Source: Prinsepia uniflora (Eukaryota; Streptophyta; Magnoliopsida; Rosales; Rosaceae). From it: a stretch of DNA of 64,000 nt. The stretch covers positions 44,734,194 through 44,798,193 of the forward strand of contig CM064870.1 in NCBI GenBank assembly GCA_032719365.1, read 5' to 3'. Shown in pieces: positions 47,001 through 58,330 of this stretch; positions within the stretch are counted from its first letter, which is position 1, and each line of letters begins with the position of its first letter. The notes under the pieces are model-generated. The model did no database searches and was not told the origin of the DNA. It saw only the letters and a program-made list of their open reading frames with translations. A program made the position numbers and the translations under genes.

Positions 47001-49593
47001 TGTCATCTACCCAATTTCAGACAGCAAATGGGTCTCACCAGTCCAAGTAGTCCCAAAGAAAAGTGGAGTCACAGTTGTTGCGAACAGTGAAGGAGAGCTA
47101 GTGCCCCAACGAACAGTGACCGGATACAGAGTCTGCATCGACTATCGACGCCTGAACAAAGCAACTAGGAAGGATCACTTTCCTTTGCCCTTCATTGATC
47201 AAATGCTTGAAAGGTTAGCAGGTCACTCCTATTATTGCTTTCTTGATGGTTATTCCGGGTACAATCAAATCTGTATCGCTCAAAATGACCAAGATAAAAC
47301 GACTTTCACTTGTCCTTTTGGCACTTTTGCCTACCGAAGAATGCCTTTCGGTTTATGTAACGCCCCAGGTACTTTCCAAAGATGCATGCTTTCTATTTTC
47401 TCTGAATACGTCGAAAAAATAATTGAAATATTTATGGACGATTTTAGTGTCTTTGGGGATAGTTTTGATGCATGCTTAGAACACTTAGCACTTATCTTAC
47501 AAAGGTGTGTCGAAACTAATCTGGTACTTAACTGGGAGAAATGCCATTTCATGGTTAGACAAGGGATAGTCTTGGGCCATATTGTCTCTGAAAGAGGAAT
47601 TGAAGTCGATAAATCTAAAGTTGATACTGTGCGCCACTTACCCTCTCCCACTTCGGTGAGAGGAATCCGTTCATTTCTTGGTCACGCAGGATTTTACAGA
47701 AGATTTATCCAAGACTTCTCCCACATTGCAAGGCCCTTGTGCCGACTGCTTCAGAAGGAGACACCCTTCGTCTTTGATGCAGACTGGCAGGAAGCTTTTG
47801 AAAAGCTTAAAAATCTCTTAACCACTGCCCCCATTCTTTGTGCCCCTGATTGATCCTTACCCTTTGAACTAATGTGCGATGCCTCTGATTATGCAGTTGG
47901 AGCCGTACTCGGACAAAGGCGGGATAAGAAGCCCTACGCCATCTACTATGCATCCAGAACCTTAAATGATGCCCAGATGAACTACACCACTACAGAAAAG
48001 GAGTTGCTTGCTGTTGTATTTGCTTTAGATAAATTTCGTTCTTATCTACTTCGAACTAAAGTCATTATTTACACTGATCATGCAGCACTGAAGTATCTCC
48101 TAGCCAAGAAGGAAGCGAAACCAAGACTGATCCGATGGATTCTTCTTCTTCAAGAGTTTGACATCGAGATTAAAGATAAGAAAGGCGTAGAGAACGTGGT
48201 GGCGGATCATTTGAGTCGCATTGCACATGAGCGAGATCCTGTGGCGATTCAAGAGATGTTTCCAGACGAACAACTCTTCAGAATCGAGGGAGGTACTCCT
48301 TGGTATGCTGATATTGTCAATTATTTAGTCACCAAGCAGTTGCCCACCACCCTCTCCCGTGCACAAAAAGATAAACTTAAGAAGCATGCTAGGCACTATA
48401 TTTGGGATGAACCTTATTTGTGGAAACACTGTGCAGATTTATTGATTAAGAGATGTGTCCCTGATATTGAACATAGGTCAGTCCTAGAGTTCTGCCATAG
48501 CCATGCTTGTGGAGGCCACTTTGGATCTAGAAAAACTGCACTCAAAATCTTAGAATCTGGACTATATTGGCCCACACTTTTTAAAGATGCACATTCATTT
48601 TGCTTAGCCTGTGATAAATGTCAGAGATCAGGAAACTTAGGACGCAGGGATGAAATGCCACAACATTATGTTCTTACTGTTGAAATATTTGATGTTTGGG
48701 GTATCGATTTTATGGGTCCGTTTCCTCAATCTAATGGCTATCTCTATATCTTACTTGCCGTTGATTATGTATCAAAATGGGTGGAAGCTAAGGCCACCAG
48801 GACTAATGACTCTAAAACTGTTGCAGATTTCCTCCGAACTAACATTCTTTCCAGGTTTGGGATCCCGCGGGTCCTAATAAGTGATGGAGGAAGTCATTTC
48901 TGCAACAAGACCATTGAAGCTTTACTGAAACGGTATGGTGTCACTCATCGAGTATCTACACCTTACCATCCTCAAACGAGTGGAATGGCGGAAGTCAGTA
49001 ATAGAGAGATCAAGAAGATACTAGAGCGAACTGTGGGTCCTAATCGAAAGGATTGGAGCCAACGGTTGGATGATGCACTTTGGGCATACAGGACGGCCTA
49101 CAAAACACCTATAGGAATGTCTCCCTATAGGTTGGTGTACGGAAAAGCATGTCACCTTCCGGTGGAACTAGAGCATAAAGCATGGTGGGCCGTCAAAACG
49201 TTCAACATCAAGCTAGATGACGCCGGTCTGCATCGGAAGCTCCAGCTGAGTGAGCTTGAGGAAATAAGAAATGATGCATTTGAAAGCACTCTGATCTACA
49301 AGGAAAAGGCAAAGGCATTTCATGACAAACAGATCAGGAGTAAAGCATTTGACATTGGCCAGAAAGGTTTGCTTTTCAACTCTCGGCTCAGACTCTTTCC
49401 TGGTAAGTTATGTTCTAGATGGGTAGGACCTTTTGTTATCACTAATATTTTTGCCCATGGAGCCATACAGATAAAACACGTTGGAACTGGAAAAGAGTTC
49501 AAGGTCAATGGCCATAGATTGAAGCCTTATATCGAGGCAATTGGCGAACACGATGTGGAGTCAGAAAGAGTGCTACGACGTCCCATCAGATAA
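44083..49593 (+). pseudogene. Athila gag-pol polyprotein with one in-frame TGA
   Basis: One frame of 1836 codons before its final stop is broken only by TGA at 47851-47853 (codon 1257). Order: gag domain (about 100-290, LPKFRGIRNEDPHKHL, WLLSLPPNHIDSWEKL), a short zinc knuckle CSICSQGHLEEQC (about 318-331), protease with DLGAS at 660-664, RT with FMDD at 1117-1120, then RNase H from about 1240. Integrase has the HHCC finger (HSHACGGHFG, then CLACDKC) and the catalytic acids at 48706, 48883 and 48991. The TGA replaces the Trp normally found just before the SLPFELMCDASDYA segment, so it looks like a point mutation separating RT from RNase H-integrase. All other motifs are intact. Confidence 0.92.
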
Positions 49594-49800
49594 ACTAAAT
49601 TTGGTCTAGGCTGGATGGACGTTAAACTTCAAGCGCTTGTTGGGAGGCAACCCAATGTGTTCGCGAGTGTGAAGGAGTCATCAACACAGATTTGCTTTCT
49701 TTCAACCCTTCACTCTCTTTTATGTTTTTCTTTCTTATTTCATTTTCTTAAATCATCTTCCTTACTTTGATTCTATGTTGAAAGTACTTCGTATTTTCCT

Positions 49801-49839
49801 ACATTGAGGACAATGTAGAATTTAAGTATGGGGGAATGG
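49801..49839 (+). other. Internal hairpin plus polypurine-like module
   Basis: ACATTGAGGACAATGT (6 bp stem) is followed by AGAATTTAAGTATGGGGGAA. It matches in layout the terminal module at 54851-54885. It may be a second (central) polypurine tract or a relic of an older 3' end. Confidence 0.5.
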
Positions 49840-49890
49840 TTTACAAATTTATTTGTGCATTTGAAATTGATTTATTAAGTCTTTCTTAAT

Positions 49891-49988
49891 TTGCAATTGT
49901 TTTATTTCCATTTGCTTGTTTTATTTCCATTTGCAATTGTTTTATTTCCATTTGCTTGTTTTATTTCCATTTGCAATTGTTTTATTTC
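49891..49988 (+). repeat. 40 bp tandem repeat, 2.5 copies
   Basis: Units of 40 bp starting TTGCAATTGTTTTATTTCC are at 49891-49930, 49931-49970 and, partly, 49971-49988. The two complete units look identical. Confidence 0.85.
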
Positions 49989-51929
49989 TTTCTCAAAAAA
50001 AAAAATTAAATAAAAAAAAAACAAAAAAAAAACAAAAAAAAAACAAAAAACAAAAACAAAAAAATTATTATTGCTTTCTTGAGTCTTTTTGTTTTAACGT
50101 AGTGTTTTTTGCGAGTCATCAAGTTGCCCTTTAACTTGTCAATGATATAAGTAAATGGAAATGATTATGTTATGGCCATAAAGATAATCACTACAACTTG
50201 AATTTGTTTGTTAATATTTTGTGATTAAGTGTTACTACTTGAAGATAATGCATGTAAATTGGTACATAAATAAGCATGATATGATAAGTATGAATCATTT
50301 GAACCTTATGTGAGCTTTAGAACTTATATACATCTTTGATGAGTGATTCATAAGTTCTTTGTTTAAATTGATATACATATGCCTCATAACTGCTTGCCAT
50401 AGCTTTTAATGAACTCTAGAGCACTAGAACTTATTCTATGTGATTTTCAAAGCTTTTAAGTCAATAAATTCTCTGATTTTGGAAATGATTAAGGCATTAG
50501 GGTTAACACCACAAATTCAAACATCCATGTTCCCTATTTTGTGCGCACAAGTTGCGACCCCCTTAGTTTTACCCCTTTTGAGCCCACATTAAGCCTTTCT
50601 TTCCTCACCATGATTATCTAAACACTTGAGCTTAGTATAGACATCTTTTACCTTTGTTCCAAGGACTCGGTTGAAGACTTAATGATTATGTAAAGAGAAA
50701 ATGATGATATTGAAAGACTTTTATGTGTATTTTGTGGATTTACTTACTCAAACATTGTTGTATTTTTGACACATGTTATTACCTTGATATACGAAAAAAA
50801 AAATGAAAAAAAAAATAAAATAAAATAAAAAAGAGAAGAAAAACAGAAAGAAAGATATATTGAAATTTTTATCAAGGTAATAAGGTTTGATTATGAATGT
50901 TTGAGTTAAGTCCTTTACATTTGTAAATCCGGCACAAAGAATGAATTCGAGGCCCAACAAGATGAAATTAGGCCTATGTTCGAAGGGATGGATTACTGAC
51001 ATCATTGCACTAAGGTTGGGAAGTTATGATACGTTTTGGGAGTCTATTGAGTCTTGGAACGAATTTGAGCACCACTTGTCCTATATATTCCTTGCCTCTA
51101 AACTTAGCCTCATTACAACCTTCGTAAAGACCTTATGATCCTTAAGATGGTAAATTTTGATTAGTTGAGTCAATCACTTGAGTAAGCTTATGGTTTTGGT
51201 TCATTTGTGCAAGTATGTTTTGTTTTTATCTTGAGGTGTTTGTTTGAAATTTTGCAAAAGTACTTCATTTCGATTATGTGAGTATTTCTCACATACTTTG
51301 AGTGCAAACACAAACCCTCACAAAATTGAGTGAATTTATGAGTGCATATCCTTGTGAGTTGATTCATACTTGTCTTATTCGTGCAGAACTCCTGACAGGA
51401 CCCATCCCAATCCCCCCCGGGATTACCGTGGAATGTGCCCTGCTCCCGTCCAACAAGGGGTGTCAGACAAGGGATAACCACGAGCCACTGCCCAAACAGG
51501 GCATCCAGAGTGCGCAAGGATCGATGGAGGAGGTGTGCAATGTCCCAGTCCCTGCTGCAATCGCATCCGTAATCAACCTGAAGGGCATTAAAACCAAAAG
51601 CTGTGAGTGGACAAAAACCAATAAGTTTACCAAATACATTTATAAGACATTTATGCCCTCCAATAAAAACGTATGCATGCCACCAAAAACCAGTAACCAA
51701 AACGTTTGCTCAACCGAGCCATTAGGGCCTTAGCCCAAAAACCGTTAACCAAAAACCAAGTGTGGGAACTCAGCCCAAAACCGTGGAATACCACCACCAT
51801 ACATATTAAAACCATGTGGGTCACCACCCACTACCATAAATGAACATTAATTCATTAAAATCACACAATCATAAATCCACCCGGAAAGCCATTTCATTAA
51901 TTCATATTTTACCATTACCATCACCAGCA

Positions 51930-52055
51930 TCCCTGATGCTAGACGTCCCTGACGTCATGTCTCACGGTTTCATAAGCTACGCGTGCTGCCCGGGGTCTCT
52001 CCGGGTCCATATATCTGACATCCCTGATGTCTGACGTCCCTGACGTCAATCATAG
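51930..52055 (-). repeat. TCCCTGACGTC palindrome cluster in solo LTR
   Basis: Repeated units of CATCCCTGATGTC and GTCCCTGACGTCA occur at about 51928-51958 and 52018-52046. CTGACGTCA is a palindromic bZIP-type core, seen at least twice. Confidence 0.7.
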
Positions 52056-52339
52056 CAATCCTGCTCCTGAGTCATCATACGGTCCGGCTGCTCCGTATAA
52101 TGACCCCTCGCAGGCAATGCACCGTGACTTCCCCAGTGTCCCAGACATCTGGAGGAGACCATCATATATCCTTGTATCCAGATGGTATATGGAAAAACAA
52201 TTTTATTACATCCTTTTATCACATTATTACCATTGGGCCCTGCCCGAAATTCCCATAAAACCACATAATTCCATTTAGGGTCCTTGACCCAAAATCACAA
52301 TTATTAAATATAGGGTCCCTGACCCGAAATCACCATTAT

Positions 52340-52630
52340 AATCCAATTGGGCCTCATGCCCGATTTTATGAACCACTGGGCCCACGGCCCGATTTGTAAA
52401 CCAACTGGGCCCGCAGCCCGACCTTATAAACCCGCTGGGCCCACGGCCCGAATTCACAAATCAACTGGGCCCCTGGCCCGATAATATAACTCAAATGGGT
52501 CTCAGCCCGATTTCATACCAACTGGGCCCCTGGCCCGATTTCATTAACCAACTGGGCCCCCGGCCCGATTCTCAAATGGACTCCAAGTCCGAAATTTCCA
52601 AAACAAGTGGGCCTCAAGCCCGAGTTCATA
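52340..52630 (-). repeat. GGGCCC minisatellite in solo LTR
   Basis: Around nine degenerate units of about 30 bp, each with the pattern AACTGGGCCC, a few bases, then GGCCCGA, follow one another. They occupy the position in this LTR that the GAGTCTTTAAACTC array holds in the gag-only element. Confidence 0.75.
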
Positions 52631-54850
52631 TTTCCAATTTCAAAACCATTTCATCATATTATTTATTTAACCACAAGCACACAAAACCACAAATAAACCG
52701 TTAATCCCGATATACGTGAAATACGGAAAACACCTCGAAATACGTGCAACATATCCAAAATCAATGCTCACAAATACCATCATAGAAATCATGTATATAA
52801 ACCATATAACACATTTAAGCATGCATAGGATTTATAAAACCAAAGTCCACTCACAGACCGTTTTAACCGTGTGCCTCGATATGCGTGCCACCGGCCCTCC
52901 CGGGCCACACCACTATCACCGGGACTCCCAATCCTGTCCAAATCACATTAGAGGGTCACTAACCTCAACATTAACATCCTATCAAAGTCCCGTAATTTTC
53001 CCGAATTTTTACTTATTTTTAAACTTAATTTAAAACCTTCGGATATCCCGAACAATATCGAGACGGTGTCCGATCGACACGAAACCAATTCCAAAATGTC
53101 CGTTACATTAAATGGGACAGAAGTCATGTTGACCTCACCTCGAGATTCGTGCCCACACGCCGCCACGCGCCGCCGTGAGTGGCTGCGCGTGAAACTCACG
53201 CGCCTGCTACAGTGTCACCAGCCCAACCCGTTTGTCTGGTAAACGGGTCCAATTCACCCGCGACACAACCCGGTTCCAATCCTATCAATTCAGCCTTAAT
53301 TACAACAATTGATCATTCCATTAGCATCGTTTTAAGTTTAATTTAAGTTCTGTAACATTGATTACACAAGACCGTACCTACAACTCCACGATTCGATGAT
53401 GAACACCAAGAACACCCGTCCGTTGTTCATCCTTCGAACCCCATCCATTTCAATCGATATCCTGAAATTGATTCAACCAGAAGCTTCCATGGACTCCGTA
53501 GATCATTTCCCCCAACCCAATTGCTTCAATCCAGTGTTCAATCGTCACGACACAAACTCGAGCACCGACACTGTTCATCAATGGAGGTCCATCGATCTCG
53601 ATCGGTTTCCTTCAATTGATGAACCTAGAAGCATCGTGGGATCATGAGGAGTCATTTCCCCACAACAATTGAGTCAATCACAGCCCCAAACTCCACGACT
53701 CAGCCTCGATTTCTTCCTCTGTCACCAAGCTCGATCAGAGCCAAAACGGCACCATTCCTTCTCGTTTTTGATGTGGATCGACTCGTCTCAACCTCAGGAA
53801 GATGTTTGTAACCTCCAATTCGATCATCACAGCCCAATTCCTTCAATTTGATTTTCCCTCCCAAAACTCAATTTTTCGAATTCTCAGTTCTTCCTCACTG
53901 CCACTCTCTCGTGTTTACCCAGTTGAAATCACACTCAACTCACTCACAATTCGCACTCTCAGGTTCAGCAATGGAAGAGGAATCAAGGGTGGGAGAAAAC
54001 TGGATTTGGTTGTACACGGTTAAGAAAACACAAATGGAATTAATGGAAATTAAAATGATTAATTAATTAATTAATAAATATTAAAACATCATAATGATGT
54101 TTCCCCTAAGACAAGGATTCTGGTTTCAAGGGATGAGTGACACTTGTCACTCATCCAGGTGTGTAGGGTCAACGGTCACTATTCATTATTATATTATTAT
54201 TTTAATCCCGGCCTCGGTTCGTTAGTTCGTTTCTTGACCATAACGTCGTCGTCGGATCTCCGATTTCGGCATGCCGCCTGTCGTTGGATTCGTATCGACG
54301 ATACCTACGTAACGGTCCTTGGCCCTCGTCCATCGGACCTCGCGATCAAAAAGTCAACATTTGGCCCCTAATAAGCCAAATTACCAAAATGCCCCTCAAC
54401 TTCCGAACACCATAACTTTCTCTACGAATGTCGGAATCGAACGTGCCCCCTGTCTATGAACTCGTGACGTCCCGAACTACGTCACGGTCATCGGTCAAAG
54501 TCCGTTTGACCGCCCGATCAAAAAGTCAACATTTTGCCCACGACCAGGGGCAAAACGGTCATTTTGCACATTTTGTCCGATTCCGCCCTACTAACCACCG
54601 TTCAACCTCACTAATCAAGATTAATCACTAAACTAATCCCGGAATTCGGGACGGGTCGTTACAACTCCATTTCACCATATTTACTCATTATCTTACTTGT
54701 TGAACATTTTGTTACCATATATTAACTTTTGAATTCCATCTGCTTAAATGTTTTAAGTGAAAATCTTTTATGCCATGATTATAACAATGAAATTTGAGAC
54801 AAATGGTTAAGGGTCTACTTGTTTTAAATTCGTAGTTTGATTTTAGTATT

Positions 54851-54885
54851 TGCTAGGGACTAGCAAAGTTTAAGTGTGGGGGTAT
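54851..54885 (+). other. Athila terminal hairpin and polypurine tract
   Basis: TGCTAGGGACTAGCA (6 bp stem, GGA loop) is followed by AAGTTTAAGTGTGGGGGTAT and then the 3' LTR at 54887. The purine-rich GTGTGGGGG is the plus-strand primer site. Confidence 0.75.
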
Positions 54886-54886
54886 T

Positions 54887-56778
54887 TGATAGGACGTTAA
54901 ATAAGCATTATTTTATATTATTTTATACCCTTTATACTTGACTTTTAATATTAAAATATTAAATAAATTGATAAAATAAATTATTTTGTGATTTTTATGT
55001 TTAGAAAAATAAAGGTTGTAATTTGGAGTATTTTTGGCGAAAGAATCGTTTCGATCGGAATTATAACGAATAAAATATGGACGAAATTCGGTGGAATAAT
55101 TAATTTAGTTATATTTTAATTAAATTAATTAATGCAGCCCAAACCCAATTATTTTTGCAGCCCAGCCCGTCGCCAAGTGGCCTGGCCCAGCGCGTCAGCC
55201 CAATCCGGTTTGTTCAGCCCGGCCCGTGCAGCCCAGCTCGCTCCAGGCCCGCGTCGCGCGTCAGCCCGCGTGCAGCCCAGCTTCCTCCAGCCGCTCAGCC
55301 CGCGTCCGTGCGGCCCAGCCCAGGCCCAAACCGCTCCAGCATGCGCCTGCCGAGTCCCTGCTGTCACGTTCGGCGCGCGCCTGCCGAGCTGCTGCCCTCC
55401 TCTTCAGCACCGCCCAGCCGAATTTTCTTCCCTATTTTCCAGCAGACTCCCACTTAATTTCCAGCCATTTCCAACAACCTTCCAACCCAATTTTACAACT
55501 TTACAACTCAAACCACCTCTAAACATCATCACAAATCTTTATTACTCATCATTCCATTATTCCATTTTTTTTTATTTTTTTTTTATATTATTTTTGGTAG
55601 CTTTCTCCACCTATAAATAGGAGTTGATTTCACTTGTTGAAAACACTTCCAAGTAGCACAAAATTGAGCTTCTTTTAGGAGAAATCTTGGCAAAATAGTT
55701 CCAATACAATTTTGAGAGTTCAAGTCCGAATTTCCTTGTTTAATCTTCTTCCATCTTCATAAGGTTCCAGCCGCTGTTCGGTGTTCCTTGTGAAAAACAA
55801 TCCATTGTTCTCATCCAATCTGAAAAGTGTAACATTTGCTCTCCATTCTCTTAAACTCTCTTATTTGTTATTGGTTCTAATTATAATGCAATATATGTAT
55901 TGGTTTCTCCTTCCTATCTTTTGTGAAAATTGAGTATAATCTCCATGTGTTTTACTTTCTAAAAATCATTTACTTCTTACATTTTAGAGCTTAAACTTCA
56001 TTTCGAAACTAAATGTTGATCCGCTGTTCGGGGCATTTAGAGTAGATTTGGAGAGATTTAATGTATGACCGCTGTTCGGCGCATTAAATCACAAACTTAA
56101 GGTAATTATATTATAAGTAAAAATCCGCTGTTCGGTGCATTTATAATATGAATAATGTATGAAGAAATATGAGTTTGTGAATGTATAATTTCGTGATTAA
56201 TTCAAATATTTGCAATTGTAGTATGTTGTTGAAGTTTGTGTTTACGGGAAGTCTACTTTGTGCATAAGTTAGAATAGAAATAGAATGAGTTTATCTATGC
56301 TTTTACTTATTTACATAATTACAAACCTCTTCAAAACCCCCCTTGTTTATTCTTTATTCTTTTATTCTTTATTCTTTTATTCTTTGATGCTTTTATTCTT
56401 TCATTCCTTTATTATTTAATTTATTGATTCTTTGATTAATTAATTCCTTTATTCTTTGATTAACTAAGTCCTTTATTCTTCTATTATTTCATTCTTTAAT
56501 TCGTTAATTTATTAATTCTTTGTAATTCATTAATTTATTATTATCTTGTTCATCTATTCTTTAATTTATTAATTATTTGATTGTTTAATTCTTTTATTAT
56601 TTAATTCTCTAATTCATTATTCTTTTATTCATAATCCACTAACATATTATTAATGTTCCCTAATTTCCCCGGTTAAGAACGATCCCTATTTATCAATACT
56701 ACATCTACACAAAAAGGGTTTAAATTGCATAACACTCGAATTACATGTTTAATTTAATGCGTAGTTTGGGCGTAGTCA
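54887..56778 (+). repeat. Athila 3' LTR
   Basis: This 1892 bp copy matches the 5' LTR with offset 14075 up to about 56350, then 14090 because of a 15 bp TTTATTC slippage insertion. I noticed substitutions near 55574 (two), at 56151 and near 56401. It repeats the TATA box (55611) and the four hairpins (55757-56149). Confidence 0.93.
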
Positions 56779-56783
56779 CCCAC

Positions 56784-58325
56784 GCGCCAGCTACAGTACC
56801 ATCTTCAACCTGTGCTGAACCGGCCGTCGCAGGCTGAACCGGCCGTCGCAGGCTGAACCGGCGAGAATTGATCTCCGCCGTCCGGCCACCAATTCAACCC
56901 CTCTTTTCACCCACAGTTTCGTCCAGACCTGCCCTACCTATTCCCGTACTCCGTTCACCTCGACACGGCCCCGTCATCGTCGACCCAAGCTTGAAACCAG
57001 ACGGCCCAATTCCCCTGTTTTCCTTCCCGGCCACCCAGCTCACCCCCCTTCACGGTGGCTACACCAAACTCGTCCGAAGACCATCCTTAACCTCACCCAA
57101 CTCACCTGAACCTTCGACTCTACTCCAATCTTCACGACTCGCCGTTTGAAACTCACGGCCAAAACAGAGCACACAAGCACACTCCGTCGTGTTAACCTCC
57201 ACCGTGCACCTCCCGTCACGGCAGCTCAACCAAACGACGCCTTGGACTCAACTGAACTCCTTAGACTCCCCTAGACTCTTCGATTCATTCCCTAGACTCA
57301 TGACTTTCGATTTGAAGCTCAACGGAAAAACAGAGCACATACATGGAGATTAAAATTTACCTGCAACCATCCACCGCCGTGCTCGCCGCCGCGTTCCCTG
57401 GAGTCCGCAGAGCCGCCTCAGCCTCCTCTCGAGTCCCCTTGCACCGTATACGGCCACCGCACAACCACAAGCTCACACCTCCTCTCTGTTTTCTCTGAAA
57501 TCCCCGTGGCTCCCAACCGCACAACCACACGACCTCCGCACCTCCCAACCTTCTTACCGTCTCCCTTCCACTCTCTGGACACCCACACACACTCACAACT
57601 CACCAGCACCCTCAATCAACCTTCAATTTTTCCTCACCGCCTCACTCTGTTTCACTCTGGTTGAAACACACACACGATCACACACGGGCTCACCTAAGTA
57701 ATTGGAACCGTGCTCACACCAGATCCACCCAGAACCCTCTAGTCCTTCAACACGTGTCACCATCCAATCCATGCACTCCCACATGGTCCAATCCCAGCCG
57801 TCCATCTGTTTGCTTCTGCACAAATTCCAGAACACAAAAGACCAAACTACCCTTCCTTTTTACTCAATTTTACGGTTATGCCACTACCTTTCTAGACCCA
57901 TAACTCCCACATCGTAAGTCCGATGAATACGTGCCGCCTGTCATCGAACTCAGGACGTCGAAAGCTACCTAACCATCCTAGGTCAACCTACCAAAACTCG
58001 ATCATCCAAAAAGTCAACTTTTCCCCCCTACTTTACCCAAATTACGATTAAGCCCTAACCCTTCCGAACATCACAACTTCCTCCTCGGATGTCGGAATCG
58101 GGCGTGCCACCTGCCTATGGATTCATGACGTCCTAAACTACGTCCTGGTCACTGGTAAATCCCCAATTGACCACCCGAAATAAAAGTCAACATTTCTGCC
58201 CGACCTAGGGGCAAAATCGTCATTCTAGGTTCCCGGACCCCTCGGGACCACCTAACCCTTGATTACCCTCACTAATCACACCTTAATCACTCTAGTAATC
58301 TCGATTCTCGGGACGGGTTGTTACA
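56784..58325 (-). repeat. Gag-only array LTR3, part 2
   Basis: It resumes GCGCCAGCTACAGTACC directly after the Athila duplication CCCAC and ends GGGTTGTTACA at 58325. Compared with LTR1 and LTR2 I saw about nine substitutions in this half, for example at 57116, 57168, 57301 and 57797. Confidence 0.9.
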
Positions 58326-58330
58326 CGTGC

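Larger units (their letters stand above)
49594..51387 (+). other. Athila 3' non-coding region, no env seen
   Basis: After integrase comes the GCTTGTTGGGAGGCAACCC motif (49637), a hairpin plus polypurine module at 49801-49839, a 40 bp tandem repeat, A-rich tracts (49990-50070, 50790-50850) and otherwise AT-rich sequence. No frame longer than about 85 codons shows a transmembrane or env-like pattern, so the env-like gene of some Athila members is absent. Confidence 0.65.
51393..54663 (-). mobile_element. Solo LTR nested in Athila, TSD ACTCC
   Basis: On the plus strand it starts TGACAGGACCCATCCC and ends CGGGACGGGTCGTTACA, that is TGTAACGACCCG...CCTGTCA on the minus strand. It is 3271 bp and flanked by ACTCC at 51388-51392 and 54664-54668. 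It is related to but diverged from the other large LTRs of the window. No internal part is present. It must be younger than the already young Athila copy. Confidence 0.9.
40812..56778 (+). mobile_element. Athila-type Ty3-gypsy element, TSD CCCAC
   Basis: The element has LTRs at 40812-42688 and 54887-56778, an Asp-tRNA-type primer-binding site, and a single gag-pol frame in the order gag, protease, RT, RNase H, integrase. It is flanked by CCCAC at 40807-40811 and 56779-56783. The span is 15,967 bp, or about 12.7 kb without the nested solo LTR 51393-54663. The LTRs differ by about four substitutions and one 15 bp slippage insertion, so the insertion is recent. The region after integrase carries the GCTTGTTGGGAGGCAACCCA motif typical of Athila, but no env-like frame. 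Confidence 0.93.
29985..58325 (-). mobile_element. Tandem gag-only LTR element array (TR-GAG-like)
   Basis: The array reads, in plus coordinates, LTR1 (29985-32991), gag unit (32992-34669), LTR2 (34670-37677), gag unit (37678-39355), LTR3 (39356-40811 plus 56784-58325). The repeat period is 4686 bp. Its outer ends are flanked by the same CGTGC duplication, so the three-LTR structure sits in one insertion site. Each internal unit is only about 1.68 kb and encodes gag and nothing else, as in plant TR-GAG elements. LTR3 is interrupted by an Athila element. By eye LTR1 and LTR2 differ by about two changes, whereas LTR3 differs from both by about a dozen plus a 10 bp deletion. Confidence 0.88.

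Noticed and set aside
47851..47853. Selenocysteine or programmed readthrough at the Athila TGA
   Set aside because: Flowering plants lack selenocysteine insertion, and the position is a family Trp, so a point mutation is simpler.
49594..51387. Possible env-like gene of Athila
   Set aside because: No frame of adequate length, no signal peptide or transmembrane pattern; the region is AT-rich with low-complexity repeats.
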